Part shown: positions 1 through 8,832 of the stretch, one piece after another
Layout of the letters: every line of letters starts with the position of its first letter
Position numbering within the stretch: the first letter of the stretch is position 1
NCBI RefSeq assembly: GCF_003149515.1
Contig: NZ_CP029145.1
Location: 2,294,001 to 2,358,000 of the forward strand
Length of the DNA: 64,000 nucleotides
Origin: Hymenobacter nivis
GTDB taxonomy: Bacteria > Bacteroidota > Bacteroidia > Cytophagales > Hymenobacteraceae
Direction of reading: 5' to 3'
Made by a program: the position numbers and the translations under genes
Notes under the pieces: model-generated
The model's input: only the letters and a program-made list of their open reading frames with translations
Told to the model about the DNA's origin: nothing
The model's database searches: none

Positions 1-172
1 GTGCGCTGTAAGGCGGCAGGTTGGCCGGCGGTTGCGGCAGGGGAAACCGACTGACCGGTGCAGGCGCTGGGGGTGGCGGCGGCGGGGTAGGCCGAGTAGG
101 CTGGGCCTGGGCCGTAGCCGTGCCGAGCAGTAAGGCCGCGGCTAGCAACCTAGTAAAAGAAAGTTTTTTCAT
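1..172 (-). CDS. Secreted proline-rich protein, N-terminal part
   Basis: An open frame runs from ATG at 172 leftwards off the window edge (57 codons seen, no stop). It begins MKKLSFTRLLAAALLLGTA and has a clear Sec signal peptide: KK, a hydrophobic core, and a TATAQAQ-type cleavage region at about residues 20-24. A proline-rich stretch (PTRPTPPPPPPAPAPV) follows, like the spacer at the start of many Bacteroidota outer-membrane or periplasmic proteins. The functional domain lies outside the window, so no function can be given. The strand and start are well supported by the signal peptide. Confidence 0.7.
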   Translation of the reverse strand, partial: MKKLSFTRLLAAALLLGTATAQAQPTRPTPPPPPPAPAPVSRFPLPQPPANLPPYSA

Positions 173-361
173 GAAAAATAGCTAGAGCAAAAACATCACC
201 GCCAAAAGTAGCAGCCGGGGCCAAAGAAATGGATACGCGGCCCGCGGCAGTTTTCGGCCGCGCCGCAATACCGGGGGCCCCGGCGAGCGCGGCTTCGTAC
301 GTGAAAAAACCCACTGGGTGGCCGGCTGAGGCCGGGGGCCCGGATTGCCTTTCTTTGCTCC

Positions 362-766
362 ATGACTATTTCCCAACCCCTGGCCCTGGCGGGCGTGCAC
401 CACATCGCCATCATCTGCGCCGACTACGCCGCGTCGAAGGCCTTTTACACCGAGGTGCTGGGCCTTGAAATTATCCGCGAAGTACACCGCATCGAGCGTG
501 ATTCCTATAAGCTCGACTTGGCCGTAAATGGCCAGTACGTTATCGAGCTGTTTTCTTTCCCGAGCCCGCCGCTACGCCCCAGCCGGCCCGAGGCCCTGGG
601 CCTGCGCCACTTAGCCTTTGCCGTGGCCGACCTAGCCGAGGCCACGCGGCGGCTCGCCGCTCACGGCGTGGCCTACGAGCCCATTCGGGTGGATGAGTTC
701 ACGGACCGGTGCTTCACCTTCTTTGCCGACCCCGACGGGCTACCGCTGGAGCTGTACGAGGTGTAA
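362..766 (+). CDS. VOC-family (glyoxalase I-like) protein, YaeR/GloA2 type
   Basis: This 134-residue protein is one vicinal-oxygen-chelate domain pair, the usual length for YaeR/GloA2-like proteins. The N-terminal module starts GVHHIAIICADY (about residues 11-22), where the His is the first metal ligand. The second module has LRHLAFAVADL, and the domain ends DPDGLPLELYEV with the C-terminal metal-binding Glu. The family binds a divalent metal and acts as lyase or isomerase on small electrophiles; the substrate of this subgroup is not established, so methylglyoxal detoxification is only a guess. It stands alone, followed by an unrelated pseudogene. The ATG at 362 fits the family start, and HHIAI lies close to the N-terminus as expected. 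Confidence 0.85.
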   Translation: MTISQPLALAGVHHIAIICADYAASKAFYTEVLGLEIIREVHRIERDSYKLDLAVNGQYVIELFSFPSPPLRPSRPEALGLRHLAFAVADLAEATRRLAAHGVAYEPIRVDEFTDRCFTFFADPDGLPLELYEV

Positions 767-814
767 GCGCGGCGGCGTTCTTTGCGGGCAAATTCTGCGT
801 TTGAACTGCCCAAG

Positions 815-1761
815 ATGCCCAAAATTTACTTTCTGGCCCTGCTGTTGGCCCTGGCCGGCTGCGCCACCCGCCCAGCCGCCTGAACGTGGCCGCCAGCTAC
901 TGCGACCCACCCCCGCCCTACCGCTACGACCCTACGTTTGCGCCGCGGGCCGATTTTGCGGGGGCCCTCACGCCGGCGCTGCTGGCCCGCTACCCGCGCC
1001 GCAACTTGCTCACGGCCAAAGCCGCCGGCCTGCTGCCCGCCCTCACCACCTTGCTGAGCCTGGAAGCCACCGCCCACCAGCAGCCGGGGCCCGCCGCCGA
1101 GGTAGCCGTGCTGCGCCTGCGCCAGCTGATTGGGGCCCAGATGGCGCTGGTGAGCACCACAGTGACGAGCCTGAACGCCGAGCTGGACTGCGAGGGCGAA
1201 CGCGCCGACCAAATGGCTGGCTACCTCAAGGCCCGGGATGACCGCCGCACCTAGTGCCTCAACGTGCTGTCCATCAGCATTGGGGCGGCCAGCGGCATTG
1301 GCACACCGGTGGTTGACAACAAGGCGACCCAGTATACGTTTGGCATCGGCGGGGGCCTGCTGGCGGCGGGCCTGGGGCTGCTGACGCTGACCGGCGGCCA
1401 CTCGACCGAGCTCACGCACCCACGCAACCTGCTGGCCGACGTGTGGAGCGAAAAACCGGCGTCCGACGTGTTTCCGCCCAGCGTGTGGTACCTGCTCACC
1501 GAGCCCGCCTTCAGCAACGGCGGCCAGACGAGCCTGGCCCACAACGCCCGCCGCCGCTGGGAGCACTACGGCCAGCTCGCCCAGCCCAATTCGCCGAAAG
1601 GCAAGCAGTTGGCGGCGCTGCTCTTCGGCACGGACGGCCAGTACTCGACCGACCAACTCACCGTGCGGGCCAACGTGCTCAACGAGTTACAATCGGCCGT
1701 GCGCCTGCTCAACCAGGAGCTGCAAGGGCTACTGCTGGCACTGAACAAAGTGGTGCGGTAG
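815..1761 (+). pseudogene. Lipoprotein gene with a frameshift and an amber stop
   Basis: ATG at 815 encodes MPKIYFLALLLALAGCATR, a lipoprotein signal with lipobox LAGC, but this frame ends at TGA 881-883. The protein continues in the next frame (LNVAASYCDPPPPYRYD) from about 880. One lost C in the C-rich stretch near 870-877 explains the shift, since CGC CCC AGC CGC CTG AAC would read through. That second frame is open to TAG at 1252-1254, and the same frame stays open after it (CLNVLSISIGAASGIGTPVV) to the stop at 1759-1761. The intact protein would have been about 315 residues, with a Gly/Ala-rich hydrophobic hairpin near 1265-1385 and a helical C-terminus. I do not recognise the family. 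Two independent lesions argue for a decayed gene. Confidence 0.75.
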
Positions 1762-1848
1762 CTAATTTAAAAGGGGTTGTCAGTTGGTCTTTGTCAGTTA
1801 TTAGTCGGTCTATAAGGCTGTTTATAAAGTTGATGAAACCAATAAGAA

Positions 1849-1938
1849 CGTCATGCTGAACGCAGTGAAGCATCTCTACCGCTTCGCCGGGGCTGTTCAA
1901 AAAAGCGGTAGAGATGCTTCGGCTGCGCTCAGAATGAC
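1849..1938. repeat. REP-like palindrome, subfamily 1 (copy A)
   Basis: A long imperfect inverted repeat. The left arm reads CGTCATGCTGAACGCAG then GAAGCATCTCTACCGC; the right arm reads GCGGTAGAGATGCTTC then GGCTGCGCTCAGAATGAC. It fills the gap after the lipoprotein pseudogene. Related copies lie near 25.1, 27.1, 35.5, 50.3, 58.5 and 63.1 kb. Either strand would form a strong hairpin, so it may also terminate transcription. The flanks (1786-1806 and 1978-2008) hold repeated TCAGTT / AACTGACAAC words. Confidence 0.85.
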
Positions 1939-2009
1939 TGGAATACTGCTTTCTAAACAGCCTGGCTTATTGCCAAACAACTGACAACAAGCAACTGACA
2001 ACGAGCAAC

Positions 2010-3248
2010 TCAGGAGCCGCCCGTCGCCAACAGCCCGGCGGAGGCCCGGGTTTGGCGCAGGTTACGCAGGTAGAGCAGGCCAATGAGCAGCGCCAGGGCC
2101 CCCTCGGCCAGCACGGTGGCCTGCACGCCGATGCGCTCCGAGGCCACGCCCACTAGCAGGCTACCCAGCGGCAGCGCGGTGGTGTACACCAGCACGTAGA
2201 GGCTGATGACGCGCCCGCGCATGGCCGGCAACACGGTGGTTTGCAGCAGCGTCACGTTGATGGTGGTCTGGGCCATCATGCCAAACGCGCCCACCGCCAG
2301 GAAGGCCAGCGCCGGCCAGTACCACGGCGTGTAGGCAAACAGCAGCAGGCCCACACCCAGCACAAAAGTATTGACGGTCATTACTTTACCCAAATCAGTG
2401 CTCGGCGGCAGCGACGTGAGGTACAGCGCGGCCCCGAACCCACCCAGCCCAATGGCCCCGTCGAGCAGGCCGAAGGTGGTAGCCGTGCCCTGGAAAACGT
2501 CCTTGGCGTAGACCGGCATGAGGGCTGTGAAGGGCAGCACCAGCAGGGCCATCAACCCCAGGGCCCCGATGATGAACCGGATGTCCGGCGTGTCACGCAC
2601 GTAGCGGAAGCCGTCGGCCAGCTCACCCAACAGGGCCTTGGGGTGCGCCCGGGCCACGTGGGCGGGCAGCCGCAGGGCCAGCAGCGACCCGATAACGGCC
2701 ACGAAGCTGAGCGCGTTGAGGCCGAAGCAGGCGGCGGCCCCCAACTGCTCGATGGCGAAGCCCGCTACGGCCGGCCCCAGCAGCTTCGAGAGGTTGAGCA
2801 TGGTGGAGTTGAGGGCCACCGCGTTGGGCACGTCCTGCTTGTCGTCCACCAAATCGTACACCAGCGACTGCCGGGCGGGCACGTCGAAGGCGTTGATGAT
2901 ACCCAGCACGGCGCTTAGCCCGATGATGGCCGCTACCGCATCGTGCTGCCAAAACACGGCCAGCGCCAGCAGCCCGGCCTGCATCATCGACAGCACCTGC
3001 GTGGCCAGCAGCACCCGGTAGCGCGAGTAGCGGTCGGACACGACGCCCCCGAGCAGCGAGAACAGCGCCGACGGGAACAGCGTGGCGAACACGCTCACGC
3101 CCAGCATAAACTTGGAGTGCGTCTCGGCGTACACCACCCAGCTCACCGCCGTTTTCTGCATCCAGGTACCCAGCAACGATAGGGACTGACCGCCGAAAAA
3201 CAAGCGAAAGTTGCGGCTGCGAAACGCACGCAGGGCCTCGTACTCCAT
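2010..3248 (-). CDS. MFS transporter, EntS/DHA3-like
   Basis: A 412-residue protein with about twelve hydrophobic segments. The N-terminus MEYEALRAFRSRNFRLFFGG followed by QSLSLLGTWMQ is the hallmark of the MFS_3 (EntS-like) group, and the loop GGVVSDRYSRYRVLL is the MFS motif A between TM2 and TM3. The group exports siderophores or drugs by proton antiport across the inner membrane; the substrate here cannot be read. The open frame extends 54 codons further upstream, but that extension is Arg/Gly/Pro-rich, not hydrophobic, and would overlap the divergent reductase, so ATG at 3248 is preferred. A 155-bp intergenic region is shared with the divergent gene at 3404. Confidence 0.85.
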   Translation of the reverse strand: MEYEALRAFRSRNFRLFFGGQSLSLLGTWMQKTAVSWVVYAETHSKFMLGVSVFATLFPSALFSLLGGVVSDRYSRYRVLLATQVLSMMQAGLLALAVFWQHDAVAAIIGLSAVLGIINAFDVPARQSLVYDLVDDKQDVPNAVALNSTMLNLSKLLGPAVAGFAIEQLGAAACFGLNALSFVAVIGSLLALRLPAHVARAHPKALLGELADGFRYVRDTPDIRFIIGALGLMALLVLPFTALMPVYAKDVFQGTATTFGLLDGAIGLGGFGAALYLTSLPPSTDLGKVMTVNTFVLGVGLLLFAYTPWYWPALAFLAVGAFGMMAQTTINVTLLQTTVLPAMRGRVISLYVLVYTTALPLGSLLVGVASERIGVQATVLAEGALALLIGLLYLRNLRQTRASAGLLATGGS

Positions 3249-3403
3249 GCCCAAAGGTGGGGGAAATTCGCGCCCCGGCCTTGGGGCCCCGGCGAGGCTG
3301 CCGGGCCGGCCCCGGGCGGCGCGGCCAACCCAAACCAGTTTTTGGGAGTTTAGGAGGGAGCTGCACTGGCCGCTTTCGCTTTTTTCTCCCGTTTCATCTT
3401 CCA

Positions 3404-4369
3404 ATGGCAACCCCTCGTGAACTGGGCCACTCCGGCCTGTACATTGCCCCGCTCGTGCTGGGCGGCAACGTGTTCGGCTGGACGGCCGATGAAAACGCTT
3501 CCTTCGCCGTACTCGACGCCTTCGTGGCGGGCGGCGGCAATGCCATCGACACGGCCGACGTGTACTCGGCCTGGGCCCCCGGCCACGAAGGCGGCGGGCA
3601 GTCGGAAACCGTGATTGGCAAGTGGCTGGCCCAGCGCGGCCGCCGCGACGATGTGCTGATTTTCACCAAAGTGGGCATGGAACTGGGCCCCGGCAAAAAG
3701 GGCCTGTCGAAAGCCTACATCAAGCGCGCCGTCGAAGATTCGCTGCGCCGCCTCCAGACCGACTACATCGACCTTTACCAAAGCCACAAAGACGACGAGA
3801 GCCTTCCCGTAACCGAGCCCCTCGAAGCCTACGCTGAGCTGCTGAAGGAAGGAAAAATCCGCGCCATCGGAGCCTCTAACTTCAAGCCCACGCGCCTGCA
3901 AGCGGCCCTGGATGCGGCCAAAAACGGCCTGCCCCGCTACGAGAGCCTCCAGCCCGAATACAACCTGTACGACCGCGAGGCTTTTGAGAAAGACGACCTG
4001 CCCATCGTGCAGGCCAGCGGCATCGGCGTCATCCCGTACTTCGGCCTGGCCGCCGGCTTCCTCACCGGCAAGTACCGCGCTGAGGCCGACCTCCAGAAGA
4101 GCCCGCGTGGCGCCGGCATCGGCAAGAAGTACCTGAACGGCAAAGGCCTGGCCCTCCTGAGCGCGCTGGATGCCGTGGCCGACCGCCACTCGGCCACCCC
4201 GGCCCAGGTGGCCCTGGCCTGGCTGATGCAGGCCCCCGGCATTACGGCCCCCATCGCCAGCGGCACCAGCCCCGGGCAGGTGACGGAGCTGACCGAAGCC
4301 ATGAGTTTGCAGCTAAAGACCGCCGACGTGACCGAGTTACAAGCCGCCCGGCCGGTAGCCACCGCGTAG
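3404..4369 (+). CDS. Aldo/keto reductase family oxidoreductase
   Basis: 321 residues, a full AKR TIM barrel (PF00248). It starts MATPRELGHSGLYIAPLVLG; the family catalytic Asp/Tyr region is NAIDTADVYSAWAPG (about residues 46-60), and the Lys is in DDVLIFTKVGME. DYIDLYQSHKDDE carries the barrel-strand His, GASNF the strand-6 Asn, and QPEYNLYDREAFE the Gln/Tyr cofactor-contact motif. It should reduce an aldehyde or ketone with NADPH in the cytoplasm; the physiological substrate is unknown. The start at 3404 fits the family, whereas an upstream in-frame extension is Arg-rich and overlaps the promoter region. It is divergent from the MFS exporter, so shared control is possible but not shown. Confidence 0.9.
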   Translation: MATPRELGHSGLYIAPLVLGGNVFGWTADENASFAVLDAFVAGGGNAIDTADVYSAWAPGHEGGGQSETVIGKWLAQRGRRDDVLIFTKVGMELGPGKKGLSKAYIKRAVEDSLRRLQTDYIDLYQSHKDDESLPVTEPLEAYAELLKEGKIRAIGASNFKPTRLQAALDAAKNGLPRYESLQPEYNLYDREAFEKDDLPIVQASGIGVIPYFGLAAGFLTGKYRAEADLQKSPRGAGIGKKYLNGKGLALLSALDAVADRHSATPAQVALAWLMQAPGITAPIASGTSPGQVTELTEAMSLQLKTADVTELQAARPVATA

Positions 4370-4594
4370 GCCAATCAATACATTTCGACCAAAAAAGCCC
4401 CCACGTTGAGGGTACCCTTTTTGAGTGGCAGCAAAGTTATTTTTATTCAGCATATTATTCACAACAAAGGTGCAGTTACTCAGTGCTCAGGTCCTATTCC
4501 TTCACCAGAGTGAGGTCGTCGGCCGCCGCCTTAGCATCGGCCAGCGTATTTTGGTTAGTCAGGGCCGCCGAGCATCCGATTTGTCGGCTTTCTC

Positions 4595-5134
4595 CTACGC
4601 CACCAAAGTATTATTGAGCAAGTATAGCGAGCCCAACACTGTTTTAGAAGGCCGGACGAACACGGGTACATAGCGGAGCGTGACGACCGAGCCTACCCAC
4701 TCCACTGTTTGATAGCCAACCTGCTTGCCCGACCCGTAACGGGCCCGCAGTGCCGCTAACAGGGGCTCGGCGTCCGCCGCATCGCTGACGCCGAGGTTTA
4801 GTTTGGCGATGTGTCCGCGATAGGCGACCAGAATAATACCACCGTAAAGTCGTAGCCCATTAACTACCAGAGCAATGTTGGCGGCCCGGGCTCCCACTAG
4901 GGCGGTATTAGTTGCTTTCAGCTCGGTGAGCACGAGGGGCACCTCTGGCAAGCCTACACCAAAGGCAATAGGGCCGATACCATTGGTAGAGTCGAGGGCT
5001 GCCAGGCTAAGGGGTAGGTCCCAGGCAACGTGCGGAGAAGCGGGAAGCGGCACCTGCGCCACTGCTGGCGTGGCTAGCCAAGCAGCGACCAAGAGCCAGG
5101 CGCATACCTGCCAGTAACTATAGTGGGTGGACAT
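4595..5134 (-). CDS. Small secreted protein of unknown function
   Basis: 179 residues beginning MSTHYSYWQVCAWLLVAAWL, with signal peptide and cleavage near TPAVAQ (about residue 27). The rest has regular beta/alpha periodicity, for example GIGPIAFGVGLPEV, GGIILVAYRGHIAKL and EPLLAALRARYGSG. The last motif resembles periplasmic proteins that compute a difference of stoichiometry or binding between two states, but I cannot assign a family. Nearby genes do not form an operon with it: the reductase converges from the left and the transglutaminase-like gene lies upstream on the same strand, 70 bp away. The composition matches its neighbours. Confidence 0.65.
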   Translation of the reverse strand: MSTHYSYWQVCAWLLVAAWLATPAVAQVPLPASPHVAWDLPLSLAALDSTNGIGPIAFGVGLPEVPLVLTELKATNTALVGARAANIALVVNGLRLYGGIILVAYRGHIAKLNLGVSDAADAEPLLAALRARYGSGKQVGYQTVEWVGSVVTLRYVPVFVRPSKTVLGSLYLLNNTLVA

Positions 5135-5203
5135 GCGGCAAAACTAGCCGCTGTCTTTCCTACACCAACGCAGGTTATCAACTTAGCTTATTTACGACCA
5201 GCG

Positions 5204-6199
5204 TTAGGGCGCTACGTCGACAAAGGTGTAAGTGCGGGCCACTTCGAGCGGCTGGCCGTCGGCCTCGGCATAGGGGTATACGAAGTAGTTAAGGGGCAGT
5301 CCAGCCTGCTTGGGTACCAAGGCCAGGTCGCGGCCGCGGGTGAACTCAACGCGGTTTTCGTCGTGGGCCCCAAAGAAGTAGGCGCGCTTGCTGGGGTCTT
5401 TGGCCGCCTCAGAGGCATCGACGGGCATCCAGCCGGTTTCCTTGGTGAAGAACTCGGCCCAGCAGTGGTAGCCCTTGATTTCACCCTGGCCGTGCCCGGC
5501 CGGCAGCGGCAGCCCGATGCTGAAGCGCGCCGGGATGCCCAGCGCCCGGCAGTATCCGATGACGATGGCGTGGAAATCAGTGCAGTTGCCGCGCCGCGCG
5601 TCGCAGGCGTAGTAGATATCGCCGCGGCCCCAGCCCTGGCCGGTTTTGTCGTAGGTCACGGTGCTCACCACGTGCTCATAGATGGCGCGGGCCTGGGCCA
5701 AGGGTGTGGTGGCGTGGGCTTTATCCACCACTTCCTGGGCCTGGGCCTTTATTTTGAAGTCAAGTGGCACGAGGCGGTCGGGGGCCAGCCAGCGGGCCAG
5801 GTTGGGGTCGCGGGCCTCCGTTTCGGCGGTGGCGTGGTCGTCGGTGGCGCGCAGGTTCAGGTGCTCGCGGCGCGTAATGCGGGCCGTGAGCGTGACGACC
5901 AGCGGCGCGGTGGGCACGGCGGCGGGCCGCAGGTGCAGCATTTGATTGCCGTAGGCGTCCTTCTCGACGGTGTAGGGCCCCGGGGCCTCAATTTTCAGGT
6001 CGGCCACGTCCTGGCTTTTGTCGGCGTGGGGCACGGGCATCCACACCTCCAGGGCCCTAGTACCGGCGGCCGGTACGGGCACCGTGGCCTGGCACGTGAG
6101 CAAAAACGTGCGGCTGCGCAATGCGGCCGTGGGCGCGGTGGGGGTAGGAGCGGCGGCGCTCAGCAGCAGCGCGGTGGCAGCGAGAAAAAAAGGCTTCAT
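5204..6199 (-). CDS. Secreted transglutaminase-like (papain-fold) protein
   Basis: 331 residues from ATG 6199: MKPFFLAATALLLSAAA is a Sec signal peptide. An N-terminal beta domain (residues about 25-140) is followed by a transglutaminase-like core (PF01841). The catalytic triad is visible: Cys in GNCTDFHAIVIGYCRALGI (about 206), His in GYHCWAEFF (about 244) and Asp in WMPVDASEA (about 261). Bacterial members usually act as periplasmic cysteine proteases or crosslinking enzymes; which applies here is not known. The open frame extends 70 codons upstream, but only the 6199 start puts the signal peptide at the N-terminus. The small secreted protein lies 69 bp downstream on the same strand. Confidence 0.88.
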   Translation of the reverse strand: MKPFFLAATALLLSAAAPTPTAPTAALRSRTFLLTCQATVPVPAAGTRALEVWMPVPHADKSQDVADLKIEAPGPYTVEKDAYGNQMLHLRPAAVPTAPLVVTLTARITRREHLNLRATDDHATAETEARDPNLARWLAPDRLVPLDFKIKAQAQEVVDKAHATTPLAQARAIYEHVVSTVTYDKTGQGWGRGDIYYACDARRGNCTDFHAIVIGYCRALGIPARFSIGLPLPAGHGQGEIKGYHCWAEFFTKETGWMPVDASEAAKDPSKRAYFFGAHDENRVEFTRGRDLALVPKQAGLPLNYFVYPYAEADGQPLEVARTYTFVDVAP

Positions 6200-6370
6200 T
6201 AAACGGGGCAACTGATTGAGCCACAAAATTACGCGCTGGCCCCACCCCGGCTGGTAGCCATGGGCAGGTGAGTTTTCGTGAAAAAATAGTCCACTGCCCC
6301 GGCTAAATGCCACCGCACCCTCTACAGAGCCGTAAATGAGCCGGCGGCCGTTATTCCCCACCCACCCTTT

Positions 6371-7072
6371 GTGCCCTTGGCTGTTCCCATCGAACCCTTT
6401 ACCTGGCACCGCATATTGTGGCCGGACGACGCGCCGGCCGCCTGTTTGGGTGCACTCGCGCTCTGCTGCGCCGCCGCGTACCTGCTCACGCTGGGGCCCT
6501 GCACGTGACCGGGCGGCGCGGGGTGCGGCAGCTGTCCATTTTCGAGCTGAGTATTATCCTGACCTTGAGCTTGGCGGCCGGCAACGCCATTTTCTACAAC
6601 GACATGCCGCTGCTGCACGTGGCCGCGGTGTTTGCGGTGGTGACGGCGCTGTACTGGCTCTTCAACCGCTTCACCGAGTGGTCGCCGCACTTCAGCAGAC
6701 TGGCTCGAAGGGGCCCCGCTGCTGCTGGTGGAGGACGGCCGGGTGCACATGGAAAACTTCCGCCAGCTGCGCCTCACCCAAAAGAAGCTGTTCGGGGAGC
6801 TCCGCCAGCACCAGGTAGAGCACCTAGGCCAGGTGCGCTCCTATATGGAAACCACCGGCAACTTGAGCATCTACTTCCACCCCGAAACCGAGCCCGTACG
6901 CCCCGGCTTGCCCACCTGGCCCGAGCGGTTCCGGCACCTCCAACGCCGCGCCGGGGCGCCGGGGCTCCACGCCTGCTGCCGCTGCGGCCACGTGCACACC
7001 CTGGCCAAGGGCGACCAGGTACCGTGCCCCACCTGCTAAAACGACCACTGGCTGCCCGTGTGCAACGCGTAG
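6371..7072 (+). pseudogene. DUF421 (YetF-like) membrane protein, decayed
   Basis: The pieces of a DUF421 protein lie in two frames. A GTG at 6371 opens the N-terminal membrane segment (VPLAVPIEPFTWHRILW ... YLLTLGP) and stops at TGA 6510-6512. The conserved core TGRRGVRQLSIFELSIILTL continues in another frame from about 6503 to about 6700. The soluble part (DWLEGAPLLLVEDGRV, then HMENFRQLRLTQKKLFGEL) returns to the first frame. This part ends at TAA 7037-7039, yet the same frame goes on with NDHWLPVCNA to TAG 7070-7072, completing a CxxC...CPTC zinc-ribbon-like tail. One lost G near 6495 and one extra A near 6695 explain the shifts. Three lesions mark it as a pseudogene unless they are sequencing errors. 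Confidence 0.75.
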
Positions 7073-7278
7073 CGGATGGCCTGAGCGGGCACGAGTCCGT
7101 GCACAGACTCGTACAGGGCGACCCCCTCTCCAGCGGCTCGTAAACCACTCTAAACGAGTGCAGGCGCTTAGCAAACCCAGAATTTCCGGGGCGAACACGG
7201 CGGCGCGGGCCTAGCGGCCGTACTAACCCCAGCGGACGCCCCCCGGGGCCCCGCCGTCCATTCCAAGCAACTCGTTTT

Positions 7279-8178
7279 ATGAAATCACCCAAGAAAACCG
7301 CCCCCAAGCGCGTGCTCGTAACCGGCGGCACCGGCAAGCTAGGCAAGGTCTGCGTGGCCGACCTGCAAGCCCACGGCTACGACGTGTTCGTCGTGGATGT
7401 CGTGGCCCCCGAAAAAGGCATCCCGCACATCATTGCCGACCTTAGTGACTTCGGCCAGACGCTCGATGCGCTGTCTTCCACGGGCAAGGAAATCCACGCC
7501 GGCGTGGGCAACCAGGCCTTTGATGCGATTGTGCACCTGGCGGCCTTCCCCACCCCGCGCCAGTACCCCGATGCGCACCTGTTCCAGAACAATATCATGG
7601 GCACCTACAACGTGTTCGAGGCAGCGCGGCGGTTGGGTATTCGCAACGTTATCTGGGCCAGCAGCGAAACCACACTGGGCGAACCCTTCGACGGCGCCGA
7701 GCCTTACGCGCCCGTGGACGAGGACTACCCGCTACGCGCCAAGAGCGCCTACGCCCTGGCCAAGGTGCTGATGGAGGATATGGCCCGCCAGTTCTGCCTC
7801 CAAACGCCGGATATGAAACTCGTCGGCCTGCGCTTCAGCAACGTGATGGAGCCCGCCGACTACGCCAAGTTCCCGGCCTACGACGACGACCCCGAGGAGC
7901 GCAAGTGGAACATGTGGGCCTACATCGACGCCCGCGACGGCTCGCAGGCCATCCGTAAGGCCGTGGAGTGGCAGGCCACCGGCATGCACGCCTTCATCAT
8001 TGCCAACGCCGACACGGTGATGTCGAAATCCTCCACCGAGTTAATGAAGAACTTCCTGCCCCACGTGCCGGTGCGCAAGGAGCTGGGCGAGCACGAAACA
8101 CTGCTTTCGATTGAGAAAGCCCGCCGCGTGCTGGGCTACGAGCCCGAGTTCAGCTGGCGCGAGGAGAAGTCACGGTAA
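7279..8178 (+). CDS. NAD(P)-dependent epimerase/dehydratase (extended SDR)
   Basis: 299 residues with a Rossmann N-terminus, VLVTGGTGKLGKVCVADL (GxxGxxG at about 14-20). The NAD-contact strand is AFDAIVHLAAFPTPRQYPD, and the catalytic triad is SSET (Ser) with SAYALAKVLMED (YxxxK at about 159-163). It belongs to the NAD-dependent epimerase/dehydratase family (PF01370), whose members modify nucleotide sugars. The C-terminal half is short, like uronate-dehydrogenase-type SDRs, and the substrate cannot be fixed. The gene stands alone, with a strong terminator hairpin just downstream at 8227-8260. Confidence 0.88.
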   Translation: MKSPKKTAPKRVLVTGGTGKLGKVCVADLQAHGYDVFVVDVVAPEKGIPHIIADLSDFGQTLDALSSTGKEIHAGVGNQAFDAIVHLAAFPTPRQYPDAHLFQNNIMGTYNVFEAARRLGIRNVIWASSETTLGEPFDGAEPYAPVDEDYPLRAKSAYALAKVLMEDMARQFCLQTPDMKLVGLRFSNVMEPADYAKFPAYDDDPEERKWNMWAYIDARDGSQAIRKAVEWQATGMHAFIIANADTVMSKSSTELMKNFLPHVPVRKELGEHETLLSIEKARRVLGYEPEFSWREEKSR

Positions 8179-8226
8179 ATTTAGCCTTTGAATAAAAAGT
8201 TCGGGTGTTTGACCGCTCACTTCTTG

Positions 8227-8260
8227 AAACCCCGGTGCGCCAACACCGGGGTTTCGCTTT
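8227..8260 (+). terminator. Rho-independent terminator after the epimerase gene
   Basis: A perfect stem AAACCCCGGTG / CACCGGGGTTT around a 6-nt loop is followed by CGCTTTTT. It lies 49 bp after the epimerase stop and just before the promoter of the next gene. Confidence 0.8.
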
Positions 8261-8321
8261 TTACAAGCTACCGTGTTGGTGGGACGTGTACCATAGCTTA
8301 AGGCGAAGCCAACGGCGGGCA

Positions 8322-8329
8322 CATCTTTG
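8322..8329 (+). promoter_or_regulatory. Bacteroidota-type -7 box (CATCTTTG)
   Basis: CATCTTTG lies 5 bp before the ATG at 8335 and fits the TAnnTTTG -7 element with one mismatch. The same word sits just before the serine fusion gene (8818-8826). Being so near the start codon, it would give a nearly leaderless mRNA. Confidence 0.45.
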
Positions 8330-8334
8330 CGGCT

Positions 8335-8784
8335 ATGCCCAACGCCGTTGCCGTCCAATTGCCTTTCTGGCAAGATCCCCAAAGTCCACTTGCACTCGCC
8401 ATTAGCGTAACCAGTAGTAGTTGTGAAGTTTTTTTTACCCTCTGGGACGAAGCAGGGGAAGAATTACCCAACCACCTAGGCAAAATCACCTTTTCCGAGT
8501 GCTGGGCCACAAGTACCGTCAGCACCGACTTACTACCCTATGCGGCGGAGCCACACGCCTTTACCTCCTTCCTGCTGGAAGTACCCAACTCCGCGTGGCT
8601 GGCCGCTACCCGCGAGCTGCGAGAACGGCATTACTACGGCTGGAAGCACTGGGACAAATTCAAGTACCACCGCCACTATGTGGTGCAAGGCGGCGAGGGC
8701 TACCTCGAAGTACTGGCCTCCAGTTTTGCCGCCGGCCTGGCATCTGACGATGAGTGCCGCCGATACGCCTTTTTGCGGGACTAA
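8335..8784 (+). CDS. Hypothetical cytoplasmic protein
   Basis: 149 residues, MPNAVAVQLPFWQDPQSPLA to AFLRD, with no signal peptide or membrane segment. It has an aromatic-rich charged block (RERHYYGWKHWDKFKYHRHY, about residues 100-119) followed by VVQGGEGYLEVLASS. I do not recognise the family. It is probably real: it has its own promoter-like box, lies between a terminator and the next promoter, and has normal codon use. It ends 48 bp before the start of the SerB-SerA fusion and may be cotranscribed with it, although that gene has its own promoter box. Confidence 0.6.
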   Translation: MPNAVAVQLPFWQDPQSPLALAISVTSSSCEVFFTLWDEAGEELPNHLGKITFSECWATSTVSTDLLPYAAEPHAFTSFLLEVPNSAWLAATRELRERHYYGWKHWDKFKYHRHYVVQGGEGYLEVLASSFAAGLASDDECRRYAFLRD

Positions 8785-8832
8785 TGCTGGACGTAAGTGG
8801 TGAAGGCTAATGCCCGACCCATCTTTGTGGCC

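Noticed and set aside
4494..4590. A minus-strand reading ALTNQNTLADAKAAADDLTL ending in TAG at 4494
   Set aside because: It looks protein-like and may be the tail of a lost gene downstream of the small secreted protein, but it is too short and has no start or homologous context to support a call.
4425..4673. Plus-strand ORF of 82 codons overlapping the small secreted protein
   Set aside because: It runs antisense into the 3' end of a better-supported gene with a signal peptide and has no recognisable features.
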